Positions 1-9,164 of a stretch of 64,000 nucleotides of DNA are shown in pieces. Each line of letters starts with the position of its first letter. Position 1 is the first letter of the stretch. Under the pieces are notes generated by a model. It had not been told where the DNA came from and did no database searches. It saw only the letters and a program-made list of their open reading frames with translations. The position numbers were made by a program, and so were the translations under genes. The DNA is from a virus. The stretch is taken from IMG/VR virus record IMGVR_UViG_3300031369_000002, positions 1 through 64,000 of that record; one strand, written 5' to 3'.

Positions 1-1171
1 TTTTCTCATTTAAAACTTTAGATATATTAACATCATTATAAGCTAAAGAAAAAGTAAGTTCTAAAATACCATTGACTTCCTCTTTAATAATAACATCCAT
101 AGCATATAATAAAATAAAATCCATTACCCCAGCCTCATCATAAACAACCACATTAGAATTACTTATGCTCTCAGGCTCCCTAATAGAATCGTTATAAAAT
201 ATACTATCCAAATCATTATATTTAACCACATCCAAATAATTATAAGGCACAATAGTAAAATGTTCTGTAGCTCTAACTAAAGGTATAGGTAAAACCATAG
301 ACATATTTATAGGATTTATACTTTTATTATAATCATTAGTATAAGTTGGTATAGGTAAACTTACTTTTAATGAAGTAGAAGGCACATAATTACCCGCATA
401 AGCTAGAGACTCCATACCTATATTTACCTCTATAGATGGTACATTAATAGAAACATTACCACCAGGATCAGCCTCAGGCAAACTAAGATTTACCTCTATA
501 GGAGGAACTATCACCTCAAAATTACATTGTATAACAGGCTCAGGCAAAGAAATATTTTTAAAAAAACTATTCAAAGTATCCCTAACAGACAAACTAACAG
601 CAGGAATCTGCATGTTAACAGCAAATTTAGGGTATTCCCATTCAACCATTAATCTCAATGCATAAGTATAACTATCATCATAATCAAAAGCAACAATATT
701 ACTATAATCTCCTACAGCACTACCATCGTCTCTTAAGAAAAATTGAATATCATTACCAGCAACCCATCCATCTTGATTAACTATTTCAGAAAGCATATCA
801 GATAAATCAGGAGAATCCGCCCAATAAAAAATCTCTCCATCCAAATCCCAATCAACTTTATTAGTTGTTAAACTACGAGAAAAATAATCAGCGTTACTAG
901 TACATGCAACTGGGTTTAAAGCCTTTTCTGCGGACACTTTCAATTTAACGGACACTCCTGCACCTATATCAAAATAAGCTCTTAAATAAGCACTCTTAAT
1001 CACAGCCTTAGGAGGGATAGTCACATCTGAAACCACATGAAAAGTATTTTGAGTCGTGCCATCTCCATAAACTCCCGCATATAACCAACTACCATTATTT
1101 ATATAATAACCACCACTCGTAGCATATCCGTCATCAATTCCATTCTCTGTATAATACCAATAAATACCCAA
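1..1171 (-). CDS. tail-tip protein, 3' end cut by window
   Basis: Open reading frame that runs off the left edge without a stop (about 390 codons visible). The start chosen is TTG at 1171, 9 nt after GGAGG; no ATG is well placed. The N-terminal 200 residues look like a beta-rich virion module (SAYLRAYF near residue 65). The last visible residues (ELTFSLAYNDVNISKV) resemble the beginning of Prophage-endopeptidase-tail/Tal proteins. Position after Dit and two minor tail genes fits a baseplate or tail-tip role. The fusion of an adhesion-like N-terminus to a Tal-like start is inference. Confidence 0.7.
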   Translation of the reverse strand, partial: MGIYWYYTENGIDDGYATSGGYYINNGSWLYAGVYGDGTTQNTFHVVSDVTIPPKAVIKSAYLRAYFDIGAGVSVKLKVSAEKALNPVACTSNADYFSRSLTTNKVDWDLDGEIFYWADSPDLSDMLSEIVNQDGWVAGNDIQFFLRDDGSAVGDYSNIVAFDYDDSYTYALRLMVEWEYPKFAVNMQIPAVSLSVRDTLNSFFKNISLPEPVIQCNFEVIVPPIEVNLSLPEADPGGNVSINVPSIEVNIGMESLAYAGNYVPSTSLKVSLPIPTYTNDYNKSINPINMSMVLPIPLVRATEHFTIVPYNYLDVVKYNDLDSIFYNDSIREPESISNSNVVVYDEAGVMDFILLYAMDVIIKEEVNGILELTFSLAYNDVNISKVLNEK

Positions 1172-1208
1172 AAGTTATCACCTCCCTATAAACTTTAAGA
1201 TTAATTTA

Positions 1209-1652
1209 TTAAGCAGGAGGCGAAAAATACACTACCCCATTAGCATCCCAAGTAATAGTAAAATCACCTGAGGACACACTAACATCCGCTCCAAAATCTA
1301 TTAAACCAATAACAATACTAGTCGCAGGATTGCCAGTATCTTTAAAAATAACAGCATATCGAGCAGTAAAAGTGGCACTACTCCAAACAAGATCAGCCGC
1401 ATCTAAAGAAGCATTACCCCCACTAGTTGTATTAGTCTTAGATGATAAAGTTTTTTGTGAATAACCCGTTCCACTAGTTGACACCTCATAAGTATCATAA
1501 CCACTAACATCCGCTAAATACGTATCCGTATTTATATCAGGAGCCAAATCACTTGTATATAAAGCTAACTTTATAGTATCACTTACCCAATTAATTTCAG
1601 CCTCTGCCAATTTTTTAGCGAAATTTCCAAAGAAATCAGTACTTACAGCCAT
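1209..1652 (-). CDS. minor tail/virion protein, small beta-rich
   Basis: 147 residues. The pattern (DTIKLALYTSD near residue 25, ATFTARYAVIFKDTG near 92, then IGLIDFGADVS and FTITWDANGV) matches a common family of uncharacterised phage structural proteins of about 120-150 residues found next to tail-fibre genes. No catalytic motif is seen. It sits 15 nt after the 305-residue tail gene with an AGGAGG site, so it is translated from the same message. Role in the tail tip or fibre is inferred from position. Confidence 0.7.
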   Translation of the reverse strand: MAVSTDFFGNFAKKLAEAEINWVSDTIKLALYTSDLAPDINTDTYLADVSGYDTYEVSTSGTGYSQKTLSSKTNTTSGGNASLDAADLVWSSATFTARYAVIFKDTGNPATSIVIGLIDFGADVSVSSGDFTITWDANGVVYFSPPA

Positions 1653-1667
1653 TAATAAAACCTCCTT

Positions 1668-2585
1668 TTAACTAGACTTACGTCTTAAAAATATTGCCCC
1701 TAACTGAGCGGCATCCTCCATAGCTACTAAACTAGCCCCAACACTAAAAGGATTAGGCGGCTCATTGGTATACGTAGCCCCAAGAGTATATCCTACAAAA
1801 TTTTTAACAGGGTTCCAATCACTTGCTATAGGATTAATATAAGAAGTAACTACCCCTTGAATATCCACAGCAACATCAGTAATAAACCCTATCCAATACA
1901 AACCTTTATTTAAAATTATATCCTCTGATAAAACAGTTACACCAGTACTACTAACATCTAATTCCCCATCATAAAGCAACTCCCCAGGATAACCATTGTC
2001 ATTAGCCCAAATAGAAACACACATATTACCAGACAAAGCCGCTACTATGTCAGTTCCTATCCTATCAAAAGTTAAAGTCTCTGGTATTTCCAAAGGTAAT
2101 ACATAATAAGTATCAGCCGAAACAGTTACCGACCTATAAGCAGGAGCTACACTTTTATATTGATTAGGTACATAAACAGGACCTACTTTTCTATTAACTT
2201 CACTTACAATAATAGATTGAGAATCTTTTATATAATCAAAATCTGCTGTTATAGTATCCCCAGGCAACTGTTGACTATTAAAAATAATCAAACCAAAACC
2301 TTTATGTAAAGTATATTCCCCAGAATCAACAGCGACGGCATTTCTATATATTATAGGAGTAGGACTATCTAACCAATTTCTATACCCTCCCGTAGCCTCA
2401 TAAATTCTATACCTCAAAGCTATAACACTCTGATCAATTATAGGAGTTAATTCATGATCGGAGACAGAATCCGAAGATAATCCTAATAAATCCTCAAGTC
2501 TCATTACTCCTTTTGCTATAGCATTTAAATGACCTGATAAAATACTATCTAGAGTACTTAATACTTTAAAATCTGAATTAGCCAT
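1668..2585 (-). CDS. minor tail / baseplate protein
   Basis: 305 residues, not assigned to a named family. An N-terminal helical part (residues 1-45) precedes beta-rich sequence with a segment YRNAVAVDSGEYTLHKGFG (about 100-120) of the kind seen in phage baseplate proteins. The C-terminal half (residues 150-270) resembles a jelly-roll carbohydrate-binding fold (LTFDRIG, MCVSIWANDNGYPGELLYDG). It is the first gene after a strong terminator and its own promoter (2604-2632), so the distal tail genes form a separate transcription unit. Confidence 0.65.
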   Translation of the reverse strand: MANSDFKVLSTLDSILSGHLNAIAKGVMRLEDLLGLSSDSVSDHELTPIIDQSVIALRYRIYEATGGYRNWLDSPTPIIYRNAVAVDSGEYTLHKGFGLIIFNSQQLPGDTITADFDYIKDSQSIIVSEVNRKVGPVYVPNQYKSVAPAYRSVTVSADTYYVLPLEIPETLTFDRIGTDIVAALSGNMCVSIWANDNGYPGELLYDGELDVSSTGVTVLSEDIILNKGLYWIGFITDVAVDIQGVVTSYINPIASDWNPVKNFVGYTLGATYTNEPPNPFSVGASLVAMEDAAQLGAIFLRRKSS

Positions 2586-2603
2586 AATACACCTCCAATC
2601 TTT

Positions 2604-2632
2604 ATTATATCAGCAAACTACACATACGTCAA
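2604..2632 (-). promoter_or_regulatory. sigma-A promoter for distal tail genes
   Basis: Minus strand reads TTGACG, 17 nt, TATAAT. It lies immediately downstream of the terminator at 2643-2661 and would start transcription near 2597, just before the ribosome site of the 305-residue tail gene. It restarts expression after termination behind the Dit gene. Confidence 0.8.
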
Positions 2633-2642
2633 TCAATAGAAA

Positions 2643-2661
2643 AGGCGGCACACCGCCGCCT
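2643..2661 (-). terminator. intrinsic terminator after dit
   Basis: AGGCGGC, 5-nt loop, GCCGCCT, then TTT on the minus strand: a GC-rich 7-bp stem with a U tract, 15 nt after the Dit stop codon. Confidence 0.85.
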
Positions 2662-2675
2662 ATCTGCCTTACAGC

Positions 2676-3422
2676 TTACACCCACCGACTTCGACAAGTC
2701 ACATCTATATCAACGGTGAAATCACTTGTTAAAACATAAAAAGAATTTTCACCAGTAACAGCCTCAAAAAAATCCAAAGAATCTAAATTATTAATAGCAC
2801 TTGTTTTAACTACACCATTTAAAATATAAGCAGTTTTCAACTTAGAATCTATAACTAACTTATCACCTGAGACCATAGTCCCTGTATAATTAATAGTAAC
2901 ACCATTTAAAATTATTTCTATAGTACCACTACCAACAGCAGTAATCTCAATCTTAGGCAAAGAATTTATATTTCCCTTACTCCTAGTAAAATTATGACTA
3001 CCAGTACCATTAAAATTAAAAGTCTCATCCTCTACAGCATACCAATAAGGATCAAAAGCCATAAAATTTAAAGTGCCTGTACCATTTAAAGCTATTAAAT
3101 CTAAAGAAGTATTACCAGATAAAATCGCATTTAAATATTTATCACTCTCATCAGAGAATATTAAAGCCTTAGGCTCAGCCTTTATAAGTTTAGAAGCTAT
3201 ATCCCTTTTAAGACTATGCAAAGCAGTTAAACTATCCTCATATACAACAACATCAACAGGCACCGTTGCAATACCATCCCTTTTATTAATAAATAATTCT
3301 CCATTAGTATTAGTATCCGTTGATTTAACTATCTGATTAATAATTAAATCTCTACCAACATTATTAACAAATAAAAGATTAGAAAAGTCTACTCCATCAA
3401 AACTAAAAGTAACATTAGCCAT
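2676..3422 (-). CDS. dit: distal tail protein (Dit)
   Basis: 248 residues, the usual size of siphovirus Dit proteins, which form the ring joining tail tube to tail tip. The N-terminus (FSFDGVDFSNLLFV), the central ALHSLKRDIASKL helix followed by ALIFSDESDKYLNAIL, and the segment FMAFDPYWYAVEDE then PKIEITAVGSG are typical of the siphovirus-type tail component family. The start codon overlaps the last base of the tape-measure gene, the standard TMP-Dit arrangement. Confidence 0.85.
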   Translation of the reverse strand: MANVTFSFDGVDFSNLLFVNNVGRDLIINQIVKSTDTNTNGELFINKRDGIATVPVDVVVYEDSLTALHSLKRDIASKLIKAEPKALIFSDESDKYLNAILSGNTSLDLIALNGTGTLNFMAFDPYWYAVEDETFNFNGTGSHNFTRSKGNINSLPKIEITAVGSGTIEIILNGVTINYTGTMVSGDKLVIDSKLKTAYILNGVVKTSAINNLDSLDFFEAVTGENSFYVLTSDFTVDIDVTCRSRWV

Positions 3423-6106
3423 TATCTTCGCCTCCCCTCAGACCTATTTTTATTGCCAGTTTTTCTGGCTAAATTAGTAGATACATAAGGAGTAACTACT
3501 CTAGACACTTCACGCCCATCTAAATTAACAGGAACCTCAACAACTATTCTATCCTTTACAAAATCTGATAACTTTTGAGCAAACATACCATTCATATTAG
3601 CATGATTATTACTTAAAACTCTCATTAAGTTAGTATCTCCAATACCAATATCAGATAAATCTCTAAAATTACCTACCATATCTTTCTTCATTTCATGAGA
3701 TTTCAGAGCAATTGCATCCATAGCTCGCTCCAAATATGAAGGCGAATGAATACCTAAACCATCTTTAAAACCTTCCCAAATCTTTTGTCCTGCCTTTTTT
3801 GCGTTATTCCATAAGGTAGACCCTATATTTAATAATTTAGAGGCAACATCACCTAAAATACCTCCAAGTTTAGAGGGTAAACTTGTAATGGCACTAATAA
3901 AACCACTAACCAATTTAGACCCTGCATCCCTGGCCTTAGAAATCAATTGACTACGCCAAGAAGAAACTTTACTAATAGTCTGTAGTAAAAAATTCCAAGC
4001 TTTACCTGGCAAAGTTTGAAAGAAGTTTATAACTCCGTTTAAAAAACTTCTACCTGTTTCAATTGCCTTACTTCTCATCTGAGAACCCCATGAAATAGCT
4101 TTACTTATAGTGCTAGTAAAGAAATTCCATAAGCGACCAGGTAACTGTTGAAAAAACGATATCACAGCAGCTAAAAACTTAGCACCAAGTTCATTAGCTT
4201 TTACTAACATTTGAAGAGTCCACACAATCACCTTAGCTATTATAGTTAAAAATAAATTCCACAGCTTACCAGGTAATTCAGTTACTAAAAACACTATACC
4301 ATCTACAAAAGCCTTACCAACTTTAAGGGCTAACTGTCCTAACTTAATACCAAAATCTATTACAGCCCGTACAGCTTTACCTATAGCAAAACCAAACCAA
4401 TATAATAAATCACTAGGTAAACTCTTAATACCCTCTATAAATTTAGCAGCAGCTTCCCTAGCTTTTGCGGCTAATTGTACTTGCCACTCAACCACCTTAG
4501 CAATAACACCTAATAAAAAGGTCCATATCTTACCTGGCAAAGACTTAAAAAAGTTTACAATAGCATCAATAATACTTCCTATCTTCTCAGGTATTGATTG
4601 AAAAAACGAAACTATAGCACCCCAGACAGAAATAGCAGCAGCTTTTATAGTCTCCCAAACACCCAACAAAAAGGCACTTACAGTATCCCAATTTTTAACT
4701 AATAATACTATAGCAGCTATTAAAGCTATAACACCCAAAACGATCCAAGTTATAGGATTAGCTAATAAAGCCGTAGTAAAAGTCCAGGCCGCCACAGCAG
4801 CACTAGAAAAGGCCATAACTAACGTTGGAAATACCGCCACTATTATCCCTATAGAAGATATCAAATTACCTAAAACCATCAAAATAGGTCCTATAGCCAC
4901 AGCAAAAGCAATGAAACCAGCAACAACACCCTGTAAAGGAGGACTTAATTGAGCATACCAACCGACCAATTTACCAACCACTCCTCCTACCTTTTCTAAA
5001 GCAGGAATCAAAGTATCAGTAACAACAGGAGCCAATTGCTCACCCAAAGAAATCAATAAACCCTCAGTCCTAGATTTTAATGTCCTAAAAGCTCCTCCTA
5101 CATTATCCTCCATAGTAGTAGCCATCTTTTCAGCCGCTCCCTCAGACTCATACATTTTCTTTTCTAACTCTTTATATTTTTTGGAGCCAGTTTCCAGCAT
5201 GATATTGACACCACGAATAGACCTCTCATGGAAAATACCTCCTAAAGCAGCATCTCGCTCAGCCGTAGTCATACCAGCCGTAGCCTTTTCCACATCTCCC
5301 ATAATACTGCCTAAATCTCGCATAGTACCATTAGAATTATAAAGAGCCACAGACATATCACCTATAGCCACTTTACCATCCTCAGCTCCCTTACGCAAAT
5401 CAGTTAACATAGCATTAAAAGTAGTACCTGCCATAGAGCCTTTTATACCACTATTAGCAAGAGTACCCATAACAGCCGCCGTCTGTGCTAAATTCATACC
5501 AGCCGCATGGGCATTAGCACTGGAATATTTAAAAGCCTCACCTAATTGCTCAACACTAGTATTACTTTTTGCCTGAGCTTGTGCAAATATATCAGAAGCT
5601 TTACCAGCCTCAGAAGCTTGCATATTAAAAGCCGACATAGTATCTGTTACTATATCCGCAGCAGTAGCCAACTCTAAAGACCCTGCACTTGCCAAAGACA
5701 ACATAGAAGGTGTAGCCGCTAATATTTGATTAGTATCCCAACCAGCCAGAGCCAAAAAGCCCATAGCATCTGCAGCCTCAGAAGCAGAAAACCTAGTAGT
5801 AGCACCCATATCTTTAGCTTGATCTCTAAGCTTTACCATTTCACCACCAGTGGCCCCACTAACAGCCTTTACCCTAGACATAGAATCATCAAACTTAGCT
5901 ACAGTTTTTATAGCCGCAGCACCTACAGCAACTAAAGGCAAAGTTACATTTTTAGTTAAAGAGCCACCTACTTTACTCATAGTATTCCCTGTAGTAATTA
6001 AACGATTATTTAAACCACTTGTCTGATCGCCTACACCTCTAATAACATTACTAGCTTGATCTATTGCTCTAATCAAAATATTCATTATAGCAGGCATAAA
6101 AGTCAC
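3422..6106 (-). CDS. tail tape measure protein
   Basis: 894 residues. It sets tail length and passes into the host on injection. The N-terminal 350 residues match phage TMP family sequence (DDSMSRVKAVSG, ASEAADAMGFLALAGWD, ALGGIFHERSIRG). Hydrophobic segments occupy about 385-470. From about 475 to 770 there are five or six degenerate repeats of about 53 residues built on LPGKxWNFLL...ISKxxSWxSQ...KAxExG. The C-terminus has GIHSPS, a common TMP signature. Length suggests a tail of roughly 130 nm by the usual 1.5 Angstrom per residue rule. Confidence 0.93.
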   Translation of the reverse strand: MTFMPAIMNILIRAIDQASNVIRGVGDQTSGLNNRLITTGNTMSKVGGSLTKNVTLPLVAVGAAAIKTVAKFDDSMSRVKAVSGATGGEMVKLRDQAKDMGATTRFSASEAADAMGFLALAGWDTNQILAATPSMLSLASAGSLELATAADIVTDTMSAFNMQASEAGKASDIFAQAQAKSNTSVEQLGEAFKYSSANAHAAGMNLAQTAAVMGTLANSGIKGSMAGTTFNAMLTDLRKGAEDGKVAIGDMSVALYNSNGTMRDLGSIMGDVEKATAGMTTAERDAALGGIFHERSIRGVNIMLETGSKKYKELEKKMYESEGAAEKMATTMEDNVGGAFRTLKSRTEGLLISLGEQLAPVVTDTLIPALEKVGGVVGKLVGWYAQLSPPLQGVVAGFIAFAVAIGPILMVLGNLISSIGIIVAVFPTLVMAFSSAAVAAWTFTTALLANPITWIVLGVIALIAAIVLLVKNWDTVSAFLLGVWETIKAAAISVWGAIVSFFQSIPEKIGSIIDAIVNFFKSLPGKIWTFLLGVIAKVVEWQVQLAAKAREAAAKFIEGIKSLPSDLLYWFGFAIGKAVRAVIDFGIKLGQLALKVGKAFVDGIVFLVTELPGKLWNLFLTIIAKVIVWTLQMLVKANELGAKFLAAVISFFQQLPGRLWNFFTSTISKAISWGSQMRSKAIETGRSFLNGVINFFQTLPGKAWNFLLQTISKVSSWRSQLISKARDAGSKLVSGFISAITSLPSKLGGILGDVASKLLNIGSTLWNNAKKAGQKIWEGFKDGLGIHSPSYLERAMDAIALKSHEMKKDMVGNFRDLSDIGIGDTNLMRVLSNNHANMNGMFAQKLSDFVKDRIVVEVPVNLDGREVSRVVTPYVSTNLARKTGNKNRSEGRRR

Positions 6107-6393
6107 CTCCTCTTTTTTCTAGCATTATACATAGCTTTCATAGTCTTTAAATCAGCATTACCACTCTTAGTATTACCAGTCTTAGTCCCAGGTAACCCTT
6201 TATTATTCTCAACCCCATTATCACCCATCATTAATCTATTAATTTCAGGTAAAGCCTCAAGTAAAAATTCCCTTTGCAAAGGTGTTAATTCTCCTTGAGT
6301 AGGGGCTAATTTATAACCATTCACATCCAAGTAAGCAATTCTTAAACCTTCCTCACTCTTTGCGAAATTGTTTGATTGCCTCAGACCTCGCAT
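6103..6393 (-). CDS. tail assembly chaperone, downstream frame
   Basis: 96 residues containing LTPLQREFLLEALPEINRLM, typical of the small protein encoded just before the tape measure. It overlaps the preceding chaperone gene by 41 nt and the TMP start by 4 nt. Its frame is +1 relative to the upstream gene, so expression as a frameshift extension (as in many phages) would need a +1 or -2 shift. An independent ATG at 6393 has only a weak ribosome site (TAGGT). Confidence 0.75.
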   Translation of the reverse strand: MRGLRQSNNFAKSEEGLRIAYLDVNGYKLAPTQGELTPLQREFLLEALPEINRLMMGDNGVENNKGLPGTKTGNTKSGNADLKTMKAMYNARKKRR

Positions 6394-6808
6394 TTTTACC
6401 TATAATTTTTGGAGACACTCCACTTAATTCATATATTTTCTCAGCAATTTTTTTAACTATACCCGCAGGAGTTAACTCTTTAATTTCCTCAATAGTCCAA
6501 GGTTCTTCTTCTACCAAACCAAAACTAACAGCTAAGCAGTCAGCTTCAAACTCAGCAGTAGTGATCTTTTCCATATCCATACTCAAACTCATATTAGACA
6601 TATCTATATTAGATTTATCTTGCATATTAACATCAGGCATGCCAGAAATAGAAACACCACGAGTCCTTATCGCTTCTATCTTTGTCCATTGAGCATCTGT
6701 TAAAGGTCTTAATTGCAATTCACCTTTAAGCTCAGTAAAATACACCCACTCAGTATTAAGAACACCATTTAAAATATCTTTTTTACTTAATTTTTTAATC
6801 TCACTCAC
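6353..6808 (-). CDS. tail assembly chaperone, upstream frame
   Basis: 151 residues encoded between the tail tube and tape measure genes, the position of G-type tail chaperones that coat the tape measure during assembly. Sequence such as LQLRPLTDAQWTKIEAIRTRG fits that family. It ends ...FRKE-stop inside the start of the 96-residue frame. Translation signal: AGGAGGTTATTGTAGTG before ATG. Confidence 0.8.
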   Translation of the reverse strand: MSEIKKLSKKDILNGVLNTEWVYFTELKGELQLRPLTDAQWTKIEAIRTRGVSISGMPDVNMQDKSNIDMSNMSLSMDMEKITTAEFEADCLAVSFGLVEEEPWTIEEIKELTPAGIVKKIAEKIYELSGVSPKIIGKNARSEAIKQFRKE

Positions 6809-6826
6809 TACAATAACCTCCTCACA

Positions 6827-7822
6827 TTAAGCCGATAATGTGGCTATATCGTTTTCCACACTTACCCCTATCTCACTCTCTACCTCACTAGCATCCGCTA
6901 AAGTAATGGTATCCATCAAACATCTACCAGTAACTGACTGCACTATTTCATCTCTAGAGCTAGGTTGCTGTTGGACTTCACTATAAGCAACTTTAGGTAA
7001 AGTGATTTCCATAGAACCATGTGCACCATTATCAAAAGTTAATACTATAGGAATCTCACTAACACCAGTAGCAGCAGGACCAGTAGCACCACCCCAGAAA
7101 TCTTCTAAAACACTGGAATCTTCAAAGAATAACTCCATTGAAATTTCCGTCTCTCTTTCTCCACCAATTACCCGATAAGGATGTCGACTACCTAAACCTC
7201 TGCCAGACTCAGCATCCATATTATTAGATATGGATAAATTTAAAGTTTTAACCTTAGCAGACAAATCAGAGCCATCAATAGTAGCAGTTACCTCATGAAA
7301 AGCCAAAGGATATGCATCAGGTAAAGACAAATCAGCTATAGCCTGAATAGCAGCCTTGGAATCTTTAGCAGCCACAATATCGGCTGTTAAGTTACAAAAT
7401 TCACCCTCTACTTGCAACTCCAAACTATTAATAACACATCCACTAAAAACATGTTCAAAATGATCTTTCCCTACTCTGGCACAAAACGAATCTAATACAT
7501 TATTAGCAGACCCATAAAACTCATGAAGATTTAACGTCCCAGTACCACCCTCACTAGTGAAAACATAAGCACCTAAACCCCATTTTAATAAATAAATAAC
7601 ACTATTAACATCAAAAGCATACATGATATTTCCACTAGGGGCATAAAAACCAGGTCTCTGTAATGTAGCCGATCTTTGTAATCCTCCTCCATAAATAAGA
7701 TTAGGATCAGACGGCGTATCTAAAGAAGCAGAAGCTATATCTAAATGCACTACAGCAGCAGGAGGACTCCCCATATTATAACTTGTCTCCTCAGCTAAAC
7801 CCAAATATCTTTGTACAGCCAT
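6827..7822 (-). CDS. major tail tube protein
   Basis: 331 residues, long for a tail tube protein but correctly placed between the tail completion gene and the chaperones. The N-terminus (AVQRYLGLAEETSYN), the central FEHVFSGCVINSLELQVEG and later VTATIDGSDLSAKVKTLNLSISNN are typical of phage tail tube proteins with a beta-barrel fold. Ring-forming assembly in the virion is known for the family. Good AGGTGTGA ribosome site. Confidence 0.85.
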   Translation of the reverse strand: MAVQRYLGLAEETSYNMGSPPAAVVHLDIASASLDTPSDPNLIYGGGLQRSATLQRPGFYAPSGNIMYAFDVNSVIYLLKWGLGAYVFTSEGGTGTLNLHEFYGSANNVLDSFCARVGKDHFEHVFSGCVINSLELQVEGEFCNLTADIVAAKDSKAAIQAIADLSLPDAYPLAFHEVTATIDGSDLSAKVKTLNLSISNNMDAESGRGLGSRHPYRVIGGERETEISMELFFEDSSVLEDFWGGATGPAATGVSEIPIVLTFDNGAHGSMEITLPKVAYSEVQQQPSSRDEIVQSVTGRCLMDTITLADASEVESEIGVSVENDIATLSA

Positions 7823-7841
7823 AAATCACACCTCCATTTTA

Positions 7842-8297
7842 TTAATACTCTAAAATAGTAAAAATAACTTTAACCGCAGCTAAAGCCGAATATTTATTTC
7901 CTTCCCTATGCCAAGGAGCTGAAGGTTCAAACCTACCGCTTCTAACATCCTGTACATAACTCCTATTTAAAGTCCTACCTTTAATTGTAGCCGATCTTGC
8001 CTGGGCTGCAATACTAGTAGCTGACATATACCCTTCCTCAGGAACATTAGATGTTAATACAGGAGTTAAAATAGCAGTCAACTCCCAAGTCTCATATAAA
8101 GTCCGTCTTTCATGATTAGGAACACATTCCTCCACAAATACCCACACAGATGGCATTTTAGGGTTTGGTCTATCTCTATCTCCTCGAACAACAGAAACAG
8201 CATCCAATTCATGCTCAGTTATAGCAGTCGTTAACTTAGAAACAATAGAATCTAATATCTCATTAATTGCATCTTTCAAAAGTTTAGGCTCTGGCAT
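7842..8297 (-). CDS. tail completion / terminator protein
   Basis: 151 residues. It has the size, alpha/beta composition and position (between an HK97-gp10-like gene and the tail tube gene) of tail terminator proteins that cap the tube and join it to the head. Motifs are not diagnostic. The start overlaps the stop of the preceding gene by one base, implying translational coupling. Confidence 0.7.
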   Translation of the reverse strand: MPEPKLLKDAINEILDSIVSKLTTAITEHELDAVSVVRGDRDRPNPKMPSVWVFVEECVPNHERRTLYETWELTAILTPVLTSNVPEEGYMSATSIAAQARSATIKGRTLNRSYVQDVRSGRFEPSAPWHREGNKYSALAAVKVIFTILEY

Positions 8298-8743
8298 TAT
8301 AACTCGCCCCTTTCTCTAATTGCCATCTCTACATATACATTTAATCTAGGTTCTATTATCCTAGACACAGCATCTACAAAATCATTAGCTTTAGTACCTC
8401 TATGCACAATAGTCCACCAAACAGGCCCAGGAGGTAAACCTTTATACCTAGCCCATTGAGCAATAGGATCAAAAGGTCTAGGACCTGGACCCGTACCCTC
8501 AACAACAGCTTTTAAATAATTTATAGGAGATGAAATACCCCAAGATAAATTACCATTCTTTTTAACTACCCAAGACCTGGCTAAAACTCCTTTATAAAAA
8601 GGACTTTTTTCTTTTAATTTAGCCTTAGTATCAATAGCAGCTAATCTAGCAGCTCTATTAGCAGTCTGTTTCATTTTTACTATTATAACTTCTATTTGAG
8701 TTCTATCAATACCTTCAACTTGAATGTCATAATTACCAGCCAT
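8297..8743 (-). CDS. HK97 gp10-like head-tail protein
   Basis: 148 residues. The segment TANRAARLAAIDTKAKLKEKSPFYKGVLARSWVV is characteristic of HK97 gp10-like/minor tail completion proteins (helix, then 'spY.TG.LrrS'). The gene order connector - gp10-like - terminator - tube supports the call. Confidence 0.82.
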   Translation of the reverse strand: MAGNYDIQVEGIDRTQIEVIIVKMKQTANRAARLAAIDTKAKLKEKSPFYKGVLARSWVVKKNGNLSWGISSPINYLKAVVEGTGPGPRPFDPIAQWARYKGLPPGPVWWTIVHRGTKANDFVDAVSRIIEPRLNVYVEMAIRERGEL

Positions 8744-8746
8744 ATC

Positions 8747-9151
8747 TTAAGCCTCCTCATCATCTTCATAAGTTGAAGCCTTATAAAGACTCATTCTAAA
8801 TCTTGGCTTTGCTGGAAATCTTCTTAAATCTCTTTTAATTGACTCTGTAAAAATCATATCCGTAGCAATATTATTAGTAAAATCATCATTCATAACAACA
8901 GGAGTCTGCCTTTTCATTACTGCCACAGAAGCCATATTTCCTACAATTCTCAAAGCTATATTATGAATACCTTTTGGTACACTACCATCAGCATCATAAT
9001 CCCTATTTCTATCTCCATCAATTAAACTCTTAGCTTCCTCTAACCATTCTTCTATTAAAGTATCTAAAGCAGCCTCATTAGCAAGACCCAAATCAGTATA
9101 AACAAGCCCTGTATATTGCTTGACAGCACTTACACTACTATACACAGCCAT
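8747..9151 (-). CDS. head-tail connector (adaptor) protein
   Basis: 134 residues, mainly helical, with VKQYTG near the start and LIEEWLEEAKSLIDGDRNRDY, the arrangement seen in phage gp6/gp15-like adaptor proteins that bind the portal after DNA packaging. Located between the capsid-side genes and gp10-like gene. Confidence 0.78.
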   Translation of the reverse strand: MAVYSSVSAVKQYTGLVYTDLGLANEAALDTLIEEWLEEAKSLIDGDRNRDYDADGSVPKGIHNIALRIVGNMASVAVMKRQTPVVMNDDFTNNIATDMIFTESIKRDLRRFPAKPRFRMSLYKASTYEDDEEA

Positions 9152-9164
9152 TTATAAAACCCCC

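Noticed and set aside
3073-3336. Plus-strand open frames inside tail, head and replication genes
   Set aside because: They lie antisense to well-supported minus-strand genes, lack AGGAGG-type ribosome sites and have low-complexity hydrophobic translations typical of complement strands of AT-rich genes. No plus-strand gene could be supported anywhere in the window.
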